The notes under the pieces were generated by a model. That model ran no database searches. It had not been told where the DNA came from and saw nothing but the letters and a program-made list of their open reading frames with translations. Of a stretch of 20,186 nucleotides of DNA, positions 7,941 through 15,877 are shown piece after piece (position 1 is the first letter of the stretch; each line of letters begins with the position of its first letter). Origin of the DNA: Sphingopyxis sp. (lineage in GTDB: Bacteria > Pseudomonadota > Alphaproteobacteria > Sphingomonadales > Sphingomonadaceae); assembly GCA_012035435.1 (NCBI GenBank), contig JAAUPH010000011.1, forward strand, positions 1-20,186, given 5' to 3'. A program made the position numbers and the translations under genes.

Positions 7941-8476
7941 CACGATTTTGAAAATGCGCTCTCGAAATCCGGCATCGCGCGCAAGCGCGACATCACGAAA
8001 TTCCATTGATCACTGCGTGTCGTTTTCGCATGATGATATTTCCAAATGTAGAGCAGGCGTTGCGTCACACCATCGGGCGCACCGGGCACGTTCAGAATGT
8101 CGTGCTGCATGTCGGCATTTGTGCGCGCCAATTCTGCTTTGAATTCCTCTGACATCGCAACCGTGAACGGAATGCGCGTTGCGCCTTCGGGATCGCGCGG
8201 GCGACCCGCGCCCTTTTGGCGCGATGCCATGCGCTTCAAATATGCATCGCAATCAGGCAAAGCCGACCAAAGTTTGACCACATGATTCCAGTGCGATGGC
8301 CGCGCGACATGAACGCGGTTCGCGATCCAGTCATTCACAATAGCGAGGGTCAAACCATCGGGAATGGGTGGGTGCGCCTCCAAAACGCGGCGGGTCGATA
8401 CGCCCGTGCGTTTCCAATGATGGCGCAACGCCGTGCGCATCTCTTTCGTTATCGGTGCAAAATCATCAGAATCCAA
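7940..8476 (-). CDS. 178-aa protein made of two similar halves
   Basis: A soluble basic protein with an internal duplication. Residues about 12-80 and 107-176 match at a constant offset of 95 without gaps: IPDGLT (38-43) with APDGVT (133-138), Trp50 with Trp145, HWN (62-64) with QWN (157-159), and LPD (73-75) with MPD (168-170). The halves are joined by a basic Arg/Gly-rich linker (RQKGAGRPRDPEG). Each unit resembles a small helical module, perhaps for DNA or protein binding. I do not recognise the family. The start ATG 8476 has a GGGGGA ribosome site. It heads the radical SAM cluster on the minus strand, downstream of two palindromes in the divergent promoter region, so it may be a regulator of that region. 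Confidence 0.75.
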   Translation of the reverse strand: MDSDDFAPITKEMRTALRHHWKRTGVSTRRVLEAHPPIPDGLTLAIVNDWIANRVHVARPSHWNHVVKLWSALPDCDAYLKRMASRQKGAGRPRDPEGATRIPFTVAMSEEFKAELARTNADMQHDILNVPGAPDGVTQRLLYIWKYHHAKTTRSDQWNFVMSRLRAMPDFESAFSKS

Positions 8477-8487
8477 TCAATCCCCCA

Positions 8488-8505
8488 TGTTCAAATCATT
8501 GAACA
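8488..8505. promoter_or_regulatory. Inverted repeat, operator candidate
   Basis: TGTTCAA-ATCA-TTGAACA is a perfect 7+4+7 inverted repeat 12 bases upstream of the ATG of the 178-aa repeat protein. It is positioned to overlap the 5' leader or promoter of that gene. Confidence 0.4.
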
Positions 8506-8549
8506 ACACGGGAATTAAATCATGGTTAACAAGCGGTTAAACTTGATGC

Positions 8550-8566
8550 GCATTTGAATCAAATGC
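8550..8566. promoter_or_regulatory. Inverted repeat in divergent promoter region
   Basis: GCATTTGA-A-TCAAATGC is a perfect 8+1+8 inverted repeat in the middle of the 138-base AT-rich gap between divergent genes starting at 8476 (minus) and 8615 (plus). It shares the TCAAAT core with the palindrome at 8488-8505, so one regulator might bind both. Confidence 0.45.
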
Positions 8567-8614
8567 CATATATTCCATAATTCTTGTTAAGATTTCTTCT
8601 TTAAAATCATTTAC

Positions 8615-9712
8615 ATGGTTCAGGAACGAGTCTCAGGTAACGGCAATTTCGACATCGATGCGATCACGCGCTTGGTGAATGCCGATGCCAATGCGCCTGC
8701 ATTGATCGACCAACCGTTCATCGATCCAGTGGCCGACGCCTTCGCCGCCGATGTTAAGGATACGGCGGATGAGATCAAGTATAACCCCGGCTCAAATTTG
8801 GCTGAAGAAGCGATGCAGATCATGAACGCACCGGGCGCGGCGAAATTGGGCGCGGGTGTCTTGGCTGACCTTCGTGCAGCGGTTCAGTTGCAAGAAGAGA
8901 AAGCTGCAAACGGAGCCGACGCATTCATGCGCGGTGACCGCGTGTGGGAAGAACGTAAAGAGCGCGACGACAAAGACCGCAAGGAACAATCACGCGTCGC
9001 TGACATTGCCGACGATCTCCAAAATGCAGAAGAGCGCCGTCAGGCCGAGATCGAACGTCAACAACGCGCCGATGTTTGGAATAATTCTGATCACACATTC
9101 GCAGGACAAAGAATGAGCGCCGATGAATGGCTCCGCATGATCCAATGGTTCAAACAACCTGAAAATCGTGCGGCGTGGGAAGACGCAGTGATGGCCGAAA
9201 CGGGCCAATCACGTGATCAAGTGCGCAGAACCGGCGATAAGATTGAACGATTAGACGAATTGATCGAGAAGCAATCGCGCGGCGAGGAATTGACCGCAGA
9301 AGAGCAGGCGGAAATGAATCGCCTCAACAATGACCGCGACGTGCAAAACGGTATGAGAATCCGCCGTGAGCAAATGGCACTGGAACAAAATAGGCCGCAG
9401 GTTTCAAATCAAACCGATGCTCAGGCAGCGGCGACTTCGATTGACGTTACATCTGCAACGGAAACTGTGGATGCTAGCCTCGACGTTTTGTCAGGTGGAA
9501 ATGATAGCGGAGCGATAGCGCCATCACGCACATCATTGACTGCACAGATCGAAGGGCAAGGCGAATTTGCGACCACTGCACCATCTTTACGCGATCATCA
9601 TCGCGCGGCTCTGGCGGCGACCGCTCCATTGGATCAACCTGCACCGCAAGTGATTGCAAGCGCAGCGCCAGTTCCGCCTGTGCCAGCAGTCAATGCAGGT
9701 TTTGATGTGTGA
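8615..9712 (+). CDS. Highly charged coiled-coil protein, unknown function
   Basis: A 365-aa acidic protein. Residues about 105-165 (RVWEERKERDDKDRKEQSRV and on) and 205-260 are dense in Glu, Arg, Asp and Lys and should form long helices or coiled coils. The last 90 residues are low-complexity, Ala/Pro/Thr-rich and probably disordered (AAPVPPVPAVNAGFDV). No signal peptide, membrane segment or enzyme motif is visible. The ATG at 8615 has no clear ribosome site. It is alone on its strand here and ends seven bases from the converging exported-protein gene. The composition is like structural or accessory proteins of mobile elements, but no family is recognised. Confidence 0.7.
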   Translation: MVQERVSGNGNFDIDAITRLVNADANAPALIDQPFIDPVADAFAADVKDTADEIKYNPGSNLAEEAMQIMNAPGAAKLGAGVLADLRAAVQLQEEKAANGADAFMRGDRVWEERKERDDKDRKEQSRVADIADDLQNAEERRQAEIERQQRADVWNNSDHTFAGQRMSADEWLRMIQWFKQPENRAAWEDAVMAETGQSRDQVRRTGDKIERLDELIEKQSRGEELTAEEQAEMNRLNNDRDVQNGMRIRREQMALEQNRPQVSNQTDAQAAATSIDVTSATETVDASLDVLSGGNDSGAIAPSRTSLTAQIEGQGEFATTAPSLRDHHRAALAATAPLDQPAPQVIASAAPVPPVPAVNAGFDV

Positions 9713-9719
9713 TTTTTTT

Positions 9720-10415
9720 CTAGCGAGACCCGCCACCAGTGATAGTCGGTGACAATGCGGCGAGCGTGCGAGTGCCATTGATGCGTTCTATCGCGGCAGG
9801 TGTGTAATCAGTGCTGACCATCATTGCTAAGGCAGCAGGTTCGTTATTGACTGTGTATGTCACAAGCGACGCACTGCGACCCTCCACATTGCCGAACAGT
9901 ACAATCGGACGGCCTAAGCGTGTGCCGCCATTGTCGTTCGAGAATACGGTATCGGCGACAACCATCGGGCGTGTGCCACGCGCGGCGTTATCGTTTACCA
10001 ACGTGTTGAAAGATCCACCTAGATACGCATCACGTGGGATTGTTGGTTGGCTGGCATCATACAGGCGAACATTTGTAAGCTTCGCGCGAACGCATACATT
10101 TGTTGATGGCTCTTCGCGCGGACGATCACCGGCAAGATTGTAGCCAAGGCTGCCATCAGCATTTGATGTGATCGTCTCGACACGCTCCGCAAGGCGTGTC
10201 GGATTTCCTGTGGCATCGCGTTCCTCAACCGCACTGCGATTGCCAATGATCATTGTACGTTGACCTTCGGCGCGAAGCGCCGCATTCATTTCTGCCATCG
10301 GCAGACATTGACCAGGCTCAAGCGCGAATGCGGGATTGGCACATGCCATCAACACGCCAGCACCCACCACCGCCGCTGCCCGAAATGATTTCATCGCATT
10401 TGATAACGTAGCCAT
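9720..10415 (-). CDS. Exported protein of unknown function
   Basis: A 231-aa protein with a clear signal peptide: MATLSNAMKSF, a hydrophobic core AAAVVGAGVLMA, then CANPAFA before LEPGQCLP. Cleavage after AFA is likely, placing it in the periplasm or outside. The mature part has only two or three Cys, many Asn/Thr and beta-like segments (SLVTYTVNNEPAALAMM), with no catalytic motif seen. I chose ATG 10415 over the longer frame to 10493 because it puts the signal peptide at the N-terminus; the added residues would be a basic KKSRKNHG extension. It converges with the coiled-coil gene, and both stop codons flank a run of T. Family not recognised. Confidence 0.7.
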   Translation of the reverse strand: MATLSNAMKSFRAAAVVGAGVLMACANPAFALEPGQCLPMAEMNAALRAEGQRTMIIGNRSAVEERDATGNPTRLAERVETITSNADGSLGYNLAGDRPREEPSTNVCVRAKLTNVRLYDASQPTIPRDAYLGGSFNTLVNDNAARGTRPMVVADTVFSNDNGGTRLGRPIVLFGNVEGRSASLVTYTVNNEPAALAMMVSTDYTPAAIERINGTRTLAALSPTITGGGSR

Positions 10416-10577
10416 CGCAAACCTATTTCTTTCAAATCCATTTTGATTAAGGTCTTGAAATCCGTGGTTTTTGCGACTCTTTTTTCTTGGCACTATTCGC
10501 TACGTATGGTATCTTTTGGGCGTTGAAATTTGGCGGTTTTCCGTCTCGGTGAGGTTCCCCTTCGGGGTCGAATATCT

Positions 10578-10607
10578 GAGTCTCACAAAGGACAGATTGT
10601 GAGACTC
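10578..10607. promoter_or_regulatory. Inverted repeat before the resolvase gene (res-like site)
   Basis: GAGTCTCAC and GTGAGACTC form a perfect 9-base inverted repeat with a 12-base spacer, 28 bases before the resolvase start. A smaller hairpin, CCCC-TTC-GGGG, lies just upstream (about 10557-10567). Serine resolvases commonly bind paired inverted sites next to their own gene, so this is a res or autoregulation site candidate. Confidence 0.45.
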
Positions 10608-10635
10608 CGCCCCCAAACCCCCGATTGAGGTCGCC

Positions 10636-11304
10636 ATGACACCCAAGAAACCAAGGAAACGCCTGCCTTTGCGGGCGGCACCGCCGCCGCGCGAAGGAGC
10701 GGATATAGCGCCAAAGCGGGTGGGTTATGTCCGCGTCAGCACCTGCGAACAGAACACCGACCTGCAATATGATGCCTTGATCAAGGCCGGATGCGATCCG
10801 ATTTTTGAAGATCGCATCACGGGCGTGGCACTCACCCGCGAAGGGTTGGATCAGGCCTTGGCCTGCATCGGCCAGGGCGACAAATTGGTGGTGTGGCGAT
10901 TGGATCGTTTGGGCCGGTCGATCCCGCACGTCATGACCATCGTTGCCGAACTCGCCGACAAGGGCGCGAGCTTGCAAAGCATCGGTGAGGGGTTTGATAC
11001 CGGAAACGAAGCGGGCGAACTTTACTCAACCATTCTCGCCATGATCGCACACGTCGAACGGCGCATGATCGTGGCGCGCACACGCGCTGGTCTTGCCGCC
11101 GCAAAAGCGCGCGGCGTTCGCCTTGGCGCAAAACCAAAACTGCGTCCCAGCGAAGTGGCCGAAGCCGCATCACTCATGCGCACCGGCCTAAAGGCCGAGG
11201 CGGTCGCGCACCGATTTTCAATCTCACGCGCGACATTATTTCGGTATCTCGCATCGATGAATGGAACTCACCTTCACGATGCGATCCGCGAGCGGGTGCA
11301 TTGA
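10636..11304 (+). CDS. Small serine recombinase (resolvase/invertase)
   Basis: A 222-aa DNA resolvase/invertase of the Tn3/Hin type. After a basic, Pro-rich N-terminal extension of 27 residues comes the catalytic domain VGYVRVST (Ser35), with EQNTDLQYDAL, VWRLDRLGRS and AHVERRMIVARTRAGLAAA. The C-terminal helix-turn-helix (LKAEAVAHRFSISRATLFRYL) binds DNA. The length fits the family of about 180-200 aa plus the extension. The GAGG ribosome site is six bases before ATG 10636. Such enzymes resolve cointegrates, dimers or invert segments on mobile elements. The hairpin GCGGGT/ACCCGC spans its stop codon and opens the hairpin-dense region before the defence operon. Confidence 0.93.
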   Translation: MTPKKPRKRLPLRAAPPPREGADIAPKRVGYVRVSTCEQNTDLQYDALIKAGCDPIFEDRITGVALTREGLDQALACIGQGDKLVVWRLDRLGRSIPHVMTIVAELADKGASLQSIGEGFDTGNEAGELYSTILAMIAHVERRMIVARTRAGLAAAKARGVRLGAKPKLRPSEVAEAASLMRTGLKAEAVAHRFSISRATLFRYLASMNGTHLHDAIRERVH

Positions 11305-11856
11305 ACCCGCGTGCCAAACCAAATACAACCACGTCGGTTCTACCGACTGCGCAAAGGGGTAACAGGCGTGCTAACGCCGACTGCAAGATGTGTGCGTAAC
11401 TACAAACTGCGTTTGCGTTTCACACATCTTGGCAAGGGAGACGCTGCGCTCTCCCGTTGCATCCCTCTCGCGGCCGACACATCCATCACCCCCAGCCGAA
11501 CGAGATCTGCGTTGCAGATTGCGGCGGGGGTGGAATGTGTCAGCGCAACGTATGGCCGTTGCATCACCAGTCAGGGAGCGTTCCTACTCCCCAACACCTC
11601 ATGACCAAAGGGAGACTTCGCTCTCCCTTGGAACCCTTCGACCAACCGTCCGCCGGTTGGATGCCGTCAGGGCTTTCGCGCCCTGGACCTCGACAATGGG
11701 ATAAAGCTCCGACTCGACCCAGCTTGAGACTTGAACAAATCGCGATCATATGATCTAGTTTTGTTCAAGTGCGACACTGCCACCAAACTGTTCGACCAAT
11801 CGAACGGATTCGTTTATCGGCCAATCGTACGCGCTTTGGATCAACAAGGGGAGCAC
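11305..11856 (+). other. Non-coding region with dense array of hairpins
   Basis: There is no convincing gene in these 552 bases, but about a dozen perfect inverted repeats follow one another: GTCGG/CCGAC (11333-11347), GGCGT/ACGCC (11365-11378), AAGATGTGTG/CACACATCTT (11385-11430), GGGAGA/TCTCCC (11436-11455), a long stem GACACATCC..CACCCCC with GGGGGTGG..ATGTGTC (11476-11541) enclosing ATCTGC/GCAGAT (11505-11519), GCAACG/CGTTGC (11545-11562), GGGAG/CTCCC (11574-11591), AAGGGAGA/TCTCCCTT (11608-11629), CCAACCG/CGGTTGG (11642-11660), CAGGGC/GCCCTG (11668-11685), and the palindrome listed next. CCGTTGCATC occurs twice. It could be a structured RNA leader, a single-stranded-DNA structure such as a transfer-related region, or a regulatory RNA. 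The strand is assigned by the operon it precedes. Confidence 0.6.
11724..11769 (+). promoter_or_regulatory. Nested palindrome over a possible promoter of the defence operon
   Basis: CTTGAACAAA (11730-11739) pairs with TTTGTTCAAG (11760-11769), enclosing the palindrome GATCATATGATC (11744-11755). A -35-like TTGAGA (11724-11729) and a -10-like TATGAT (11749-11754) are 19 bases apart, longer than the usual 17. The overlap of a near-promoter with a palindrome suggests a repressor operator, but an intrinsic stem-loop is also possible. Confidence 0.35.
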
Positions 11857-13573
11857 ATGGCCACGAGCAGCTTGGCGACGATTCTGAGGGAGCCATCCCT
11901 TCCTGGGTTTTGCCCTGTGACCAATGCCGTAGAGGCGATGGCTGTCGCAAGCGTTGATGAGCGCGGAGCTGTGTTCACCCGCCGCGAAGTGGTCGAGTTC
12001 ATGCTCGATCTCGCAGGCTATACCAGCGACCGGCCCCTTCATGAAGCGCGCCTGCTTGAACCATCCTTTGGTGACGGCGACTTCCTTGTCCCTGCAATCA
12101 GGCGGCTACTAAGTTCTTGGCGCGCGGCTGGCGCAAGCCCTGAGGTGCTCCGAGCGTCGATACGCGGCGTTGAACTCAATCGCTTATCATTCGAGCGCAC
12201 TCATTCTCGCGTCCAACTCGAACTCCGCAACGCAGGGATCGATGCCCACATAGCGGCGACAATCGCGGATGATTGGCTAGTCCACGGCGATTTTTTGCTG
12301 ACACCGCATGAGCAAGACTTCACCTTCATAATCGGGAATCCTCCTTACGTTCGGCAGGAGCTGATCGCCGATGTTTTGATGGAGGAATATCGAAGACGCT
12401 ACCAAACGATCTACGATCGCGCAGACATCTATGTCCCGTTCATCGAGCGATCGCTCGGCCTTTTGTCGCAGGTGGGACAGTTATGTTTCATCTGCTCAGA
12501 TCGCTGGATGAAAAATCGCTATGGTGGGCCGCTCCGCGATATGGTCGCGCGCAGTTTTCACGTCCGCGCCTATGTCGATATGGTGGATACTCCAGCATTC
12601 AACAGTGATGTAGTTGCTATCCCGCGATCACTCTAATTGAACGCACTCGCGGCGAAACGACCCGTGTGGCACTCCGCCCTGAGATTGAACCCCGCTCACT
12701 CAGCAAGTTGGCTACAAACTTGCGCGATCATGATGCGCAAACGTCAGTGGCAGGCGTGAGGACAGTGCGCAACGTAACGACGGGAAGCGAGCCTTGGCTA
12801 TTTGAAGCCAGTGATCAGCTCGATTTAGTTAGACAGTTTGAAGCTCGATTCCCCTTGATTGAAGAGGTCGGTTGCAAGGTCGGCATCGGCGTTGCCACCG
12901 GAGCCGATAAAGAATTTATTGGCGATTACGAATTGTTGGACGTGGAGCCGTCCCGTAAGCTTCCCATCGTCATGACCCGCGACATCAAGGGCGGGCATGT
13001 CGAATGGCGAGGCCTTGGCGTTATCAACCCGTTTGGCGATGATGGCCGTCTTGTGAAATTGTCCGATTTCCCGCGTCTGCGCGCCTACCTAGAAGCGCGC
13101 TATGATAAGATTTCTAAGCGGCATGTGGCAGAGAAAGCTCCCGCCAATTGGTATCGGACGATTGATCGAATCTATCCCGAGATCGCTGCAACGCCAAAAT
13201 TGCTCATTCCCGATATCAAGGGTGAGGCACATATCGTTTACGAAGATGGAAAACTATATCCGCATCATAATCTTTATTTCATCACATCCAACGAATGGAA
13301 TATTCGCGCATTGGAATCTGTCTTAAAATCAGGAATCGCCCGTCTGTTTGTAGCAGCTTATTCAACTCAAATGCGCGGCGGGTATTTAAGGTTTCAAGCA
13401 CAGTATCTACGCCGCATCCGTTTGCCATTTTGGCGTGATGTTCCAACTGACGTCAGAGGAGCATTGATTTTGCAGCAGAATCGGGTGATCTTGATGCTTG
13501 TAACGCAGCGGCGGGTAAACTCTATGGCTTGTCTTCCGATCAGCTAAGTGCGTTGAAAGCCAAGGGGGGCTAA
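11857..13573 (+). pseudogene. N6-adenine DNA methyltransferase (PaeR7I/XhoI-type), frame broken twice
   Basis: A gamma-type DNA adenine methyltransferase, the modification half of the restriction pair. The start ATG 11857 has GGGGAG six bases upstream. SAM motif I is LLEPSFGDGDFL and the catalytic motif IV is IGNPPYVRQ; the C-terminal half is a target-recognition domain (WEV-like region to FWRDVP). The frame breaks at 12618/12619, where one added T restores [19 protein letters not shown], and at 13468-13471, where a fifth T restores [19 protein letters not shown] and the ending LSALKAKGG. The restored stop (13571-13573) overlaps the nuclease start in TAATG. The intact form would be about 571 aa. 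Because a lost methylase beside a working nuclease would be toxic, sequencing deletions are the more likely cause. Confidence 0.88.
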
Positions 13574-14313
13574 TGGCGCTTGAACTCGCAAACTACGAGC
13601 ATGAGGCTCGTGAGGCCGTTATGGCCTTTTGGGGCAATCGAGAGAAGGCACGCCAAAAGCAAATCGAGTCTGGCAACTTGGATCAGGGCGAACGCGCGGG
13701 CGTTACCGCCGGAAAGAACATGGATGGCTTCACAGCCCTCATCATTCGCCTTGTCCGCGAGAATGGTCTCGATCACGCGCAAATCCATCAAAACAAAGCC
13801 TTGCTGACTCTGCCCGGATATTTTCGGCCAACCAAGCTCTGGGACTTGCTGGTGATGTTGGACGGTCGCCTTGTGGCAGCCGTAGAATTGAAGAGCCAAG
13901 TGGGTCCGTCCTTTGGGAATAATTTTAACAATCGAACAGAAGAAGCGATTGGAACGGCGCACGATTTCTCAGTTGCATACCGAGAAGGCGCTTTTGGAAA
14001 ACACCCGCGCCCATTCGTCGGATGGTTGATGATGGTCGAAGAGGCAGATGGTTCGCGCCGTCCGGTCGGCGACAAATCACCGCATTTCAATGTGTTTCCG
14101 GAATTTCGCGGTGCATCCTACCTGAAACGTTATGATGTTCTTTGCCAACGGTTGGTGCAAGAGCAACTCTACACATCGGCAGCGATTCTCGCATCACCGC
14201 GCACGGCCAGCGCGACAGGAGAGTTCTCTGACTTGTCTGACCTAACAAGTCTCAAGACTTTCGTGACCTCGTTCGCAGCGCACATTGCAGCGGAAGCGGC
14301 TCGGGGTGGTTAA
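13573..14313 (+). CDS. PaeR7I/XhoI-family type II restriction endonuclease
   Basis: A 246-aa restriction endonuclease. It carries the PD-(D/E)xK core as D91 (KLWDLLVM), then E105-L-K107 (VAAVELKSQ), and the family stretch [19 protein letters not shown]. This is characteristic of the PaeR7I/XhoI group, whose known members cut CTCGAG; specificity here is inferred, not shown. The length fits the family (about 245 aa). Its ATG overlaps the restored methyltransferase stop (TAATG), and its own stop overlaps the next start (TAATG at 14311-14315). One CTCGAG site was noticed in the window, at 16747-16752 within the ATPase gene of the same operon. Confidence 0.93.
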   Translation: MALELANYEHEAREAVMAFWGNREKARQKQIESGNLDQGERAGVTAGKNMDGFTALIIRLVRENGLDHAQIHQNKALLTLPGYFRPTKLWDLLVMLDGRLVAAVELKSQVGPSFGNNFNNRTEEAIGTAHDFSVAYREGAFGKHPRPFVGWLMMVEEADGSRRPVGDKSPHFNVFPEFRGASYLKRYDVLCQRLVQEQLYTSAAILASPRTASATGEFSDLSDLTSLKTFVTSFAAHIAAEAARGG

Positions 14314-15395
14314 TGGACGGATTTGTAGAGCTACCTACCCCAGATAAACCGGCGACGCTGGCAACGGCAGCACAGTTTCAAAATGGTCCAGTGGTGGAAC
14401 CGATCAAATATCTGTGGCTATACTCGCCGGAGGATTGGGAAGGCTTCATCTACGAGTGGGTAAGTGAATGCCGGAAGGTGCAATATACCTCTGTCGTTCG
14501 GACTACAGGACCCAATGATCGCGGCATCGATATCGCCGGCTTCGCGGACGACAAAAAGCTCGCCGGCGTGTGGGATAATTACCAGTGCAAGCGCTTTGGC
14601 AGTTCCATCGGCCCAGCCGCCGCTTGGCCGGAGATCGGCAAGATTTTGTGGCATTCGTTCAATGGACACTACACGCCACCCCGACGATATTTTTTCGTTG
14701 CCCCCAAAGGACCAGGCACTCAACTCAACCTATTGCTCGCCAACTCGCCGAAGCTAAAAGCTGAGTTGATCAAAGTTTGGGACAAAAGCGTCTCGGAAAA
14801 AATTACCTCCACCAAGATTGATCTCGCGGGTGATTTTGCCACCTATGTCGCCAAATTCGACTTTTCGATTTTTCGCGCGATCACTCCCCGCGAATTGATC
14901 GATGAGCATCGCAAAACTCCATTTTTTATTTCGCGCTTTGGCGGTGGATTGCCAGCGCGCCCAAAGCCCGATGATCCGCCCGAAGATATTCATCCCGATG
15001 AAAGCGTCTATGTCGGTGCGCTGCTGAATGCCTACGCCGACCATACGAAAGAGGCCGTCAGCGATATCGCAGCATTGAAAAAGTGGAAACCGATTCACGA
15101 GCATTTCGGGCGACAGCGCGAGGCTTTCTACCACGCCGAATCGTTCCGTGTTTTCGTTCGCGACAAGGTCGAGCCCGGTAGTTTTGAAAGCTTACAGGAT
15201 GAAGTGTATCACGGCGTCGTTGATACGTGTGACACGGCGCACGTTGATGGTTTTGAACGAGTGAAGGCCGTGCTAGCAGGCGCGTCGACCCTGCCGCTCG
15301 ATTCCCATCCGCTCGGATCAAGTGCGTTTGTGCGTGATCGCCATGGCATTTGTCATCAACTAGCGAATGAGGAGCGCCTTACGTGGAAGAAGTAA
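14313..15395 (+). CDS. ABC-3C effector: Mrr-like nuclease fused to ABC-3C C-terminal domain
   Basis: A 360-aa two-domain protein. The N-terminal 160 residues are Mrr/REase-like: WEGFIYEWV, then NDRGIDIAGF with Asp73 and WDNYQCKRF with Gln91-Cys-Lys93, matching the D...QxK catalytic pattern of Mrr nucleases. From about residue 225 the helical region SVYVGALLNAYADHTKE...HFGRQREAFYHAESFRVFVRD matches my recollection of the C-terminal domain that defines effectors of the three-component ABC-3C conflict systems. It overlaps the genes on both sides by TAATG. The effector is probably held inactive until the ATPase and middle component sense an invader. That mechanism is inferred for the family, not demonstrated here. 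Confidence 0.82.
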   Translation: MDGFVELPTPDKPATLATAAQFQNGPVVEPIKYLWLYSPEDWEGFIYEWVSECRKVQYTSVVRTTGPNDRGIDIAGFADDKKLAGVWDNYQCKRFGSSIGPAAAWPEIGKILWHSFNGHYTPPRRYFFVAPKGPGTQLNLLLANSPKLKAELIKVWDKSVSEKITSTKIDLAGDFATYVAKFDFSIFRAITPRELIDEHRKTPFFISRFGGGLPARPKPDDPPEDIHPDESVYVGALLNAYADHTKEAVSDIAALKKWKPIHEHFGRQREAFYHAESFRVFVRDKVEPGSFESLQDEVYHGVVDTCDTAHVDGFERVKAVLAGASTLPLDSHPLGSSAFVRDRHGICHQLANEERLTWKK

Positions 15396-15877
15396 TGCGC
15401 CCTCCAGTTTTGACCTTCAATGGCCCCTTAGAGGCCGGTGTTCGAGCGGTTTCCGTCCTCGGAGCTGCATACCCACGAAGCTTTGATCTACAACGCATGG
15501 TCGCCTTCGACTATTTACTCGTTCACACATCGGAGTTGAACGGACCAGACGATCTACACCCGGATGCGCCGATAAGAACACCGGCTACCGAGGTAAGACG
15601 TAAGGTTGTCCAGAACGCTCTTCACCTCATGATGACACGTGACCTCGTTGATCGCGTTGTAACAGATAACGGCATACGTTTTTGCGCTGGCGAAATGGCA
15701 GCGTCATTTTTGGATGCTCTGCAATCATCCTACGTCGTTGAGCTGAAGCGCCGCGCCGCATGGCTCGTCGAGCATTTAGCCGACTACAGCGACAAAGACT
15801 TTGACGACCTAATGCGCCGATTTTTCGATCAATGGGTGGTCGAGTTTCAACACGCCGAGCAAAGCCTCGCCCTATGA
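15395..15877 (+). CDS. ABC-3C middle component
   Basis: A 160-aa winged-helix-like adaptor. DLQRMVAFDYLLVHTSELNG, LHPDAPIRTPATEVRRKVVQ, NALHLMMTRDLVD and SYVVELKRRAAWLVEHL follow the pattern I associate with middle-component proteins of ABC-3C systems, thought to link ATPase and effector. ATG 15395 overlaps the previous stop (TAATG). GTG 15383, with GAGGAG eight bases before it, is an alternative that adds MEEV. Its stop overlaps the ATPase start as ATGA (15874-15877). It is small and soluble, with no catalytic residues, as expected for an adaptor. Confidence 0.82.
   Translation: MRPPVLTFNGPLEAGVRAVSVLGAAYPRSFDLQRMVAFDYLLVHTSELNGPDDLHPDAPIRTPATEVRRKVVQNALHLMMTRDLVDRVVTDNGIRFCAGEMAASFLDALQSSYVVELKRRAAWLVEHLADYSDKDFDDLMRRFFDQWVVEFQHAEQSLAL

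Noticed and set aside
11390..11753. Overlapping open frames of about 100 aa in the hairpin region
   Set aside because: Their translations are low-complexity and have no ribosome sites; several frames are open at once because of base composition.
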